DNA of 64,000 bases, from the NCBI GenBank assembly GCA_002307215.1, contig DBTU01000042.1:16385-80384 (forward strand), in the 5' to 3' direction. Source of the stretch: Lachnoclostridium sp. UBA1308 (GTDB taxonomy: Bacteria > Bacillota > Clostridia > Lachnospirales > Lachnospiraceae). The notes beneath the pieces were generated by a model that saw only the letters and a program-made list of their open reading frames with translations, did no database searches and had not been told where the DNA came from. Each line of letters opens with the position of its first letter. Position 1 is the first letter of the stretch. Shown one piece after another: positions 60,313-64,000 of this stretch. The translations under genes and the position numbers were made by a program.

Positions 60313-62311
60313 GCCATGGGGTGATAACTCCCTACGTGTCAGGATGACCAAGGAAGCCAACATGGATGCAAATGATTGGGCTCTAATAGAAGAAATCCCA
60401 CAGGGGAAGGCTACCATCAAGATTGAAGAAATTGAAGTAGTAGAGCCCTGGTACAAGAATGACCCTGAGGAGCATATACAAAAATGTACGATTGCAAAAA
60501 TAACCAATGGAACAATTACCGCTAAGTTCAATCTGGAAGGCTGGTTATCCTTCTGGAATGATAAAGAGGAATGTCTTACCGCAGAATATTGGAGAAACCG
60601 TGACAGAATCGACCGTTACTGTGTTCCGCTCGGGGTGAGAGCAAGGGATTTAAGACCGATTACCGGCACTTCTGATTATGAGCTTACGGCACGTTTTGAA
60701 GCCTTTGATGAGGAGAAGATATTCGGTATGGGTCAATATCAAGAGAGGAATCTTGATAAAAAGGGCGCAATCCTTGAGTTGGCACAGAGAAATTCCCAGG
60801 CAAGTGTTCCCTTTATGATTTCCAACCGTGGATATGGATTCTTATGGAATAATCCCGCAATCGGAACTGCAAGCTTTGGTACGAATAAAACCGAGTGGAC
60901 AGCAAAGAGTACGAAGAAGCTGGACTACTGGATTACGGCAGGTGATACACCGGCACAGCTGTTAGAACAATATTCGTCAGTTACGGGCAGAGCTCCGATG
61001 ATGCCGGAATACGGACTTGGCTTCTGGCAATGTAAGCTCCGTTATCGCAATCAGGAGGAATTACTTTCAGTGGCTCGAGAGCATAAAAGACGCGGGCTTC
61101 CTATGGATGTAATCGTAATTGACTTTTTCCACTGGACAAAGCAAGGTGACTTTAAATTTGATCCGATCGACTGGCCGGATCCTGATGCCATGGTAGCCGA
61201 ATTAAAAGGTCTTGGAATCGAACTGATGGTATCCGTGTGGCCAACCATAGATTCTACTTCCGAGAACCGAGGAAAGATGGCTGATGAGGGAATGCTCGTC
61301 AAATTTGACCGTGGTCTTGGTATCAATATGAACTGGATGGGAGAGACAACCTTTTTTGATGCAACGCACCCGGCTGCCAGGGATTTTGTATGGAGTCGCT
61401 GCAAAGAAAATTATTTTAAGAAGGGCATAAAAATCTTTTGGCTGGATGAGGCAGAGCCCGAATACGGACCGTACGATTTTGACCTCTTCCGTTATTATCA
61501 GGGACCTGCGCTACAATGCAGCAACATTTACCCGGCTATGTATGCTAAGGCTTTCTATGATGGAATGAAGGCGGAGGGAATGGAGAATATTCTGAATCTG
61601 GTACGCTGTGTTTGGGCAGGAAGTCAACGCTACGGTGCACTTGCCTGGTCCGGAGATGTGGCCTCTACCTTCCGTACCTTACGTGAGCAGTTACAGGCAG
61701 GGCTTAATGTCGGACTTGCAGGAATTCCTTGGTGGACAACTGATATCGGCGGTTTCCTGGGCGGTGATATTAAGGATGAAAAATTCCATGAATTATTAAT
61801 TCGTTGGTTTGAATGGGGAGTATTTTGTCCGGTTACGAGACTTCATGGTGAGAGGCCTCCGTTCTACCCGCTAGACGAAGAATTTCGCAATGGAGTCCGT
61901 CAGTTCTCCTCGGGTCAAGATAATGAGGTTTGGAGCTATGGTGATAAGAATGAGAAGATTTTCACGGATTATCTGTTCCTTCGTGAGCGTCTGCGCCCAT
62001 ATACCGCAGAGCTTATGAAGCAGGCACATGAGAAGGGATCACCGGTTATGAGAACGATGTTCTATGAATTCCCTAAGGATCAAAAGTGTTGGGAGTTAAC
62101 CGATCAGTATATGTTTGGTTCGGATATATTAGTTGCACCTGTTATGGAGGAAGGCATACGTGAGCGAAGCGTTTATCTTCCGGCTGGTGTCATCTGGGTC
62201 AATGCTTACTCAGGTGAAGAGCTTCAGGGGGGACAGACTATCGTGACAGCAGCACCGCTTGAGATCATCCCAATATTTCTGAAAAAGGGCTTTGAAATAG
62301 CAATATATTAA
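60248..62311 (+). CDS. GH31 glycosidase, probable alpha-xylosidase
   Basis: A 687-residue GH31 enzyme, cytosolic. The nucleophile Asp400 lies in FWLDEAEPEYGPYDFD and the acid/base Asp470 in WSGDVASTF. The surrounding GIPWWTTDIGGFLGG and CPVTRLHGERPPFYPLD fit the YicI-like alpha-xylosidase branch. With the GH74 enzyme it would trim xylosyl side chains from xyloglucan fragments. The start ATG lies 65 bases inside the GH74 gene in another frame, with GAGGTAGAG upstream. A later start at 60284 is possible but would cut conserved N-terminal strands. Confidence 0.9.
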   Translation: MKYEVRGNRLVGMEGELAIWIEPWGDNSLRVRMTKEANMDANDWALIEEIPQGKATIKIEEIEVVEPWYKNDPEEHIQKCTIAKITNGTITAKFNLEGWLSFWNDKEECLTAEYWRNRDRIDRYCVPLGVRARDLRPITGTSDYELTARFEAFDEEKIFGMGQYQERNLDKKGAILELAQRNSQASVPFMISNRGYGFLWNNPAIGTASFGTNKTEWTAKSTKKLDYWITAGDTPAQLLEQYSSVTGRAPMMPEYGLGFWQCKLRYRNQEELLSVAREHKRRGLPMDVIVIDFFHWTKQGDFKFDPIDWPDPDAMVAELKGLGIELMVSVWPTIDSTSENRGKMADEGMLVKFDRGLGINMNWMGETTFFDATHPAARDFVWSRCKENYFKKGIKIFWLDEAEPEYGPYDFDLFRYYQGPALQCSNIYPAMYAKAFYDGMKAEGMENILNLVRCVWAGSQRYGALAWSGDVASTFRTLREQLQAGLNVGLAGIPWWTTDIGGFLGGDIKDEKFHELLIRWFEWGVFCPVTRLHGERPPFYPLDEEFRNGVRQFSSGQDNEVWSYGDKNEKIFTDYLFLRERLRPYTAELMKQAHEKGSPVMRTMFYEFPKDQKCWELTDQYMFGSDILVAPVMEEGIRERSVYLPAGVIWVNAYSGEELQGGQTIVTAAPLEIIPIFLKKGFEIAIY

Positions 62312-62322
62312 GGGATTATTAA

Positions 62323-62389
62323 TAGGATATCAATATACCGGCAACGAATAATTTGAGTAAACATTCGGAGTCGGGATATTGATATCCTA
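62323..62389. terminator. Bidirectional hairpin between convergent genes
   Basis: TAGGATATCAATAT (62323) is mirrored by ATATTGATATCCTA (62376). No strong T-run on either side. Confidence 0.6.
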
Positions 62390-62407
62390 TGTTAGTTACT
62401 AGATCAA

Positions 62408-63385
62408 TTATTCAGTCATTGAAGCATAAAAAGCATCAAAGGCCGTTTTATCTACTTGGAAGAAACCAACCGAAGGCACATAAACATAACCATCCTTCAG
62501 TAACCTTACTGAGGTAATGAGCCTATCCTTTGTCTTTAAAAATACGAACTTTTGGCTATCTGCAGAGGTGTTTTCAATCAACATATCTGTGGAACCCTCT
62601 ATCGGAGTAGCAGTGTATAAGGCATCCAAAAATTCCTTGAATACATCACTCACTGGGGCATCCTTGCGTTCGTTCAACCCATTATTCCAGCTGTCGAAAC
62701 TTTCCCACTGATAGGAGGCAATATTTTCTTTTAAATGCACAAGATCAAAGAAATCTGCTCCGTTTGTTAAGGTTAGACCACCGAAACTATCATATATCTC
62801 GCAGCTAAAGCCACCCTCATATTCCGTATATGCCAACAGGCGGTATTTGCTGTCATAACCTTTCACAGAGTAGATCGTACTTTCTCCGATATTCGAAGCG
62901 AAATCCTTGTAGGCATCCTTCCCGCTTAATTCATCGATGCCTCCGGTGGTCGCTCCCAGATAGTCTCCGCGAAGATTAAGCATATCTTCTTTACTGACAG
63001 TATAGCCATCCGTTGTTTCAATTGAAGTATTGTAATGAAGGTAGATCCTTCCCTGATATACGAACAGCGCAATCATATCGGCTTTCACTGAATTTGAGGT
63101 TTCAGGAAGCTTTACGGTAGCAACCGTAAAGGTATTCGTACTATCGTTATTGATATTTGTATTGATAGGAGTGTTTTCAGAAAACATATTATGATAATTT
63201 AATGTAAATATGCCTGCTGTCAGTATAATTGCAGCACCGGCAAAGGAGACAATAAGCCTTCTTGCGGCCGGTCTTTGCGATTTCTTTAGAGAACGAGCTT
63301 CCTTCATTAATTTCTCTGTTTCCTCAGAAAAATCCTCTGATAATTTTAACCAATCTATCGAGTTGATATATTTAGTTTTTTTCAT
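62408..63385 (-). CDS. Membrane protein, probable anti-sigma factor of the ECF pair
   Basis: A 325-residue protein with a short cytoplasmic N-terminal helix region (1-43), one membrane span (about 44-62, LIVSFAGAAIILTAGIFTL) and an extracellular domain of some 260 residues. I do not recognise a named domain outside. Its start overlaps the sigma factor stop by four bases, the classic coupling of sigma and anti-sigma genes. The cytoplasmic segment would bind the sigma factor. This role is inferred from layout. Confidence 0.75.
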   Translation of the reverse strand: MKKTKYINSIDWLKLSEDFSEETEKLMKEARSLKKSQRPAARRLIVSFAGAAIILTAGIFTLNYHNMFSENTPINTNINNDSTNTFTVATVKLPETSNSVKADMIALFVYQGRIYLHYNTSIETTDGYTVSKEDMLNLRGDYLGATTGGIDELSGKDAYKDFASNIGESTIYSVKGYDSKYRLLAYTEYEGGFSCEIYDSFGGLTLTNGADFFDLVHLKENIASYQWESFDSWNNGLNERKDAPVSDVFKEFLDALYTATPIEGSTDMLIENTSADSQKFVFLKTKDRLITSVRLLKDGYVYVPSVGFFQVDKTAFDAFYASMTE

Positions 63386-63867
63386 TCATCAAATCCTCCT
63401 TCAAGGTTTGCTTTTAACAGTTTTCGTCCCCTGGAAAGCCAGGTTCCGATGGTTGCCGGTTTCTTCCCAAGCATTCCTGCAATCTCATTCATGGCGTAGT
63501 TCTCATAATAAAACAGATGAATCACGGTGCGATATTTTGCGGGCAGGTTAAGAACAACGGTAAGGATTTCACTTTCCTCTTGTGGAAGATAGCTGATATC
63601 CTCCTCCAGCGGTGCTTTGGTGCGATTCCAGGTCGATTTCAAGACATTTTTACTTTTGTTGATCGTTACCCTGATCAACCATGCCTTTTCATGCTCTTCG
63701 TTGTCGAACCCACTGCCCCTCTTGATTAAACTCACAAATACATCCTGTACGATATCCTCTGCATCCGCAAGATTCTTCGAATAAGTAAATGCCAGTCTGA
63801 TCAGTGCTTTTGAGTATTTATTTAAAACATACTGTATATATTCATCGGTACCAAATGAATATTCCAT
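63382..63867 (-). CDS. ECF RNA polymerase sigma factor
   Basis: A 161-residue sigma-70 family protein with region 2 (ALIRLAFTYSKNLADAEDIVQDVFVSLIKR) and region 4 (LPAKYRTVIHLFYYENYAMNEIAGMLGKKPATIGTWLSRGRKLLK). The length is typical of ECF sigma factors. GGAGGTA precedes the ATG on the minus strand. It forms a two-gene unit with the membrane protein downstream. Target genes are unknown; autoregulation from its own upstream region (63868-64000) is likely but no clear ECF promoter was picked out. Confidence 0.93.
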   Translation of the reverse strand: MEYSFGTDEYIQYVLNKYSKALIRLAFTYSKNLADAEDIVQDVFVSLIKRGSGFDNEEHEKAWLIRVTINKSKNVLKSTWNRTKAPLEEDISYLPQEESEILTVVLNLPAKYRTVIHLFYYENYAMNEIAGMLGKKPATIGTWLSRGRKLLKANLEGGFDE

Positions 63868-64000
63868 CTATACCTCCAATCTGCCACACTATGGCGACAT
63901 TATGTCCTTTCACTTATAATACAAATCAAGATGTGTATATTTTTCATTGTTATGAAAATAAACTGTTTTTATTTATTATCTAAATTGCCAAAGTAACTTC

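Noticed and set aside
60004..60531. Minus-strand frame across the GH74/GH31 overlap (59860-60531)
   Set aside because: Both plus-strand genes are strongly supported by family motifs; the antisense frame has no recognisable product.

Overview
The window looks like a chromosomal piece of a low-GC, anaerobic, fermentative Clostridium-like Firmicute, most probably a plant-polysaccharide-degrading member of the Lachnospiraceae. This is inferred from strong AGGAGG ribosome-binding sites, lipobox lipoproteins, a T-box leader, GTP-type PEP carboxykinase, and intracellular glycosidases for xylan and xyloglucan fragments. No rRNA, tRNA, CRISPR array or phage structural gene was seen.

Layout. 0-2 kb: MATE exporter and acylphosphatase. 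2-9.2 kb: glucuronoxylan/hexuronate locus (uxuA, uxuB, GH67 alpha-glucuronidase) that ends in a decayed GH43 gene and an orphan sugar-binding lipoprotein. 9.2-11.5 kb: pckG with an elaborate upstream region. 11.5-16.8 kb: four-gene BMP-family (nucleoside-type) ABC importer behind a structured leader. 16.8-18.3 kb: a 250-bp imperfect palindrome, a NUDIX gene, a gene remnant and a small membrane protein. 18.3-25.8 kb: AraC/GyrI regulator, L,D-transpeptidase, and two paralogous LuxR-type regulators flanking agmatine deiminase, then a class III aminotransferase. 25.9-27.8 kb: MFS exporter and MarR regulator sharing an operator-like palindrome. 28-31 kb: T-box-controlled short alanyl-tRNA synthetase paralogue and a catalytic-domain-only tyrosine recombinase flanked by two near-identical palindromic sites. 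31.4-37.3 kb: minimal chemosensory set (cheA, cheW, MCP), a phosphodiester glycosidase and a membrane protein. 37.4-42.9 kb: dapA, AraC regulator, secreted FN3 protein, YjdF-family gene with a structured leader, and a small conserved protein.

43.2-55.6 kb is the most coherent system: an apparently complete reductive pyrimidine catabolic island. A PucR-type regulator is followed by a class III aminotransferase, an iron-dependent alcohol dehydrogenase, an ABC importer (ATPase, two permeases, NMT1/THI5-like binding protein), dihydropyrimidinase, a PreA-type dihydropyrimidine dehydrogenase and a beta-ureidopropionase-type M20 hydrolase. Together they could import uracil or thymine, reduce and open the ring, release CO2 and ammonia, transaminate beta-alanine and reduce malonate semialdehyde to 3-hydroxypropionate. 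Two details stand out. The binding protein reads as a circular permutation of its family. The dehydrogenase carries an N-terminal cysteine-rich Fe-S module but has no neighbouring flavin/NAD(P)H subunit. A 14-bp motif upstream of both the aminotransferase and the dehydrogenase is a candidate regulator site.

55.6-64 kb: another long palindrome, a second MCP, a 21-bp tandem repeat, an overlapping GH74/GH31 pair for intracellular xyloglucan oligosaccharide breakdown, and an ECF sigma factor with its probable membrane anti-sigma partner. Long imperfect palindromes (near 16.8, 21.9, 43.0 and 55.7 kb) and recurring terminator stems are spread over the window.
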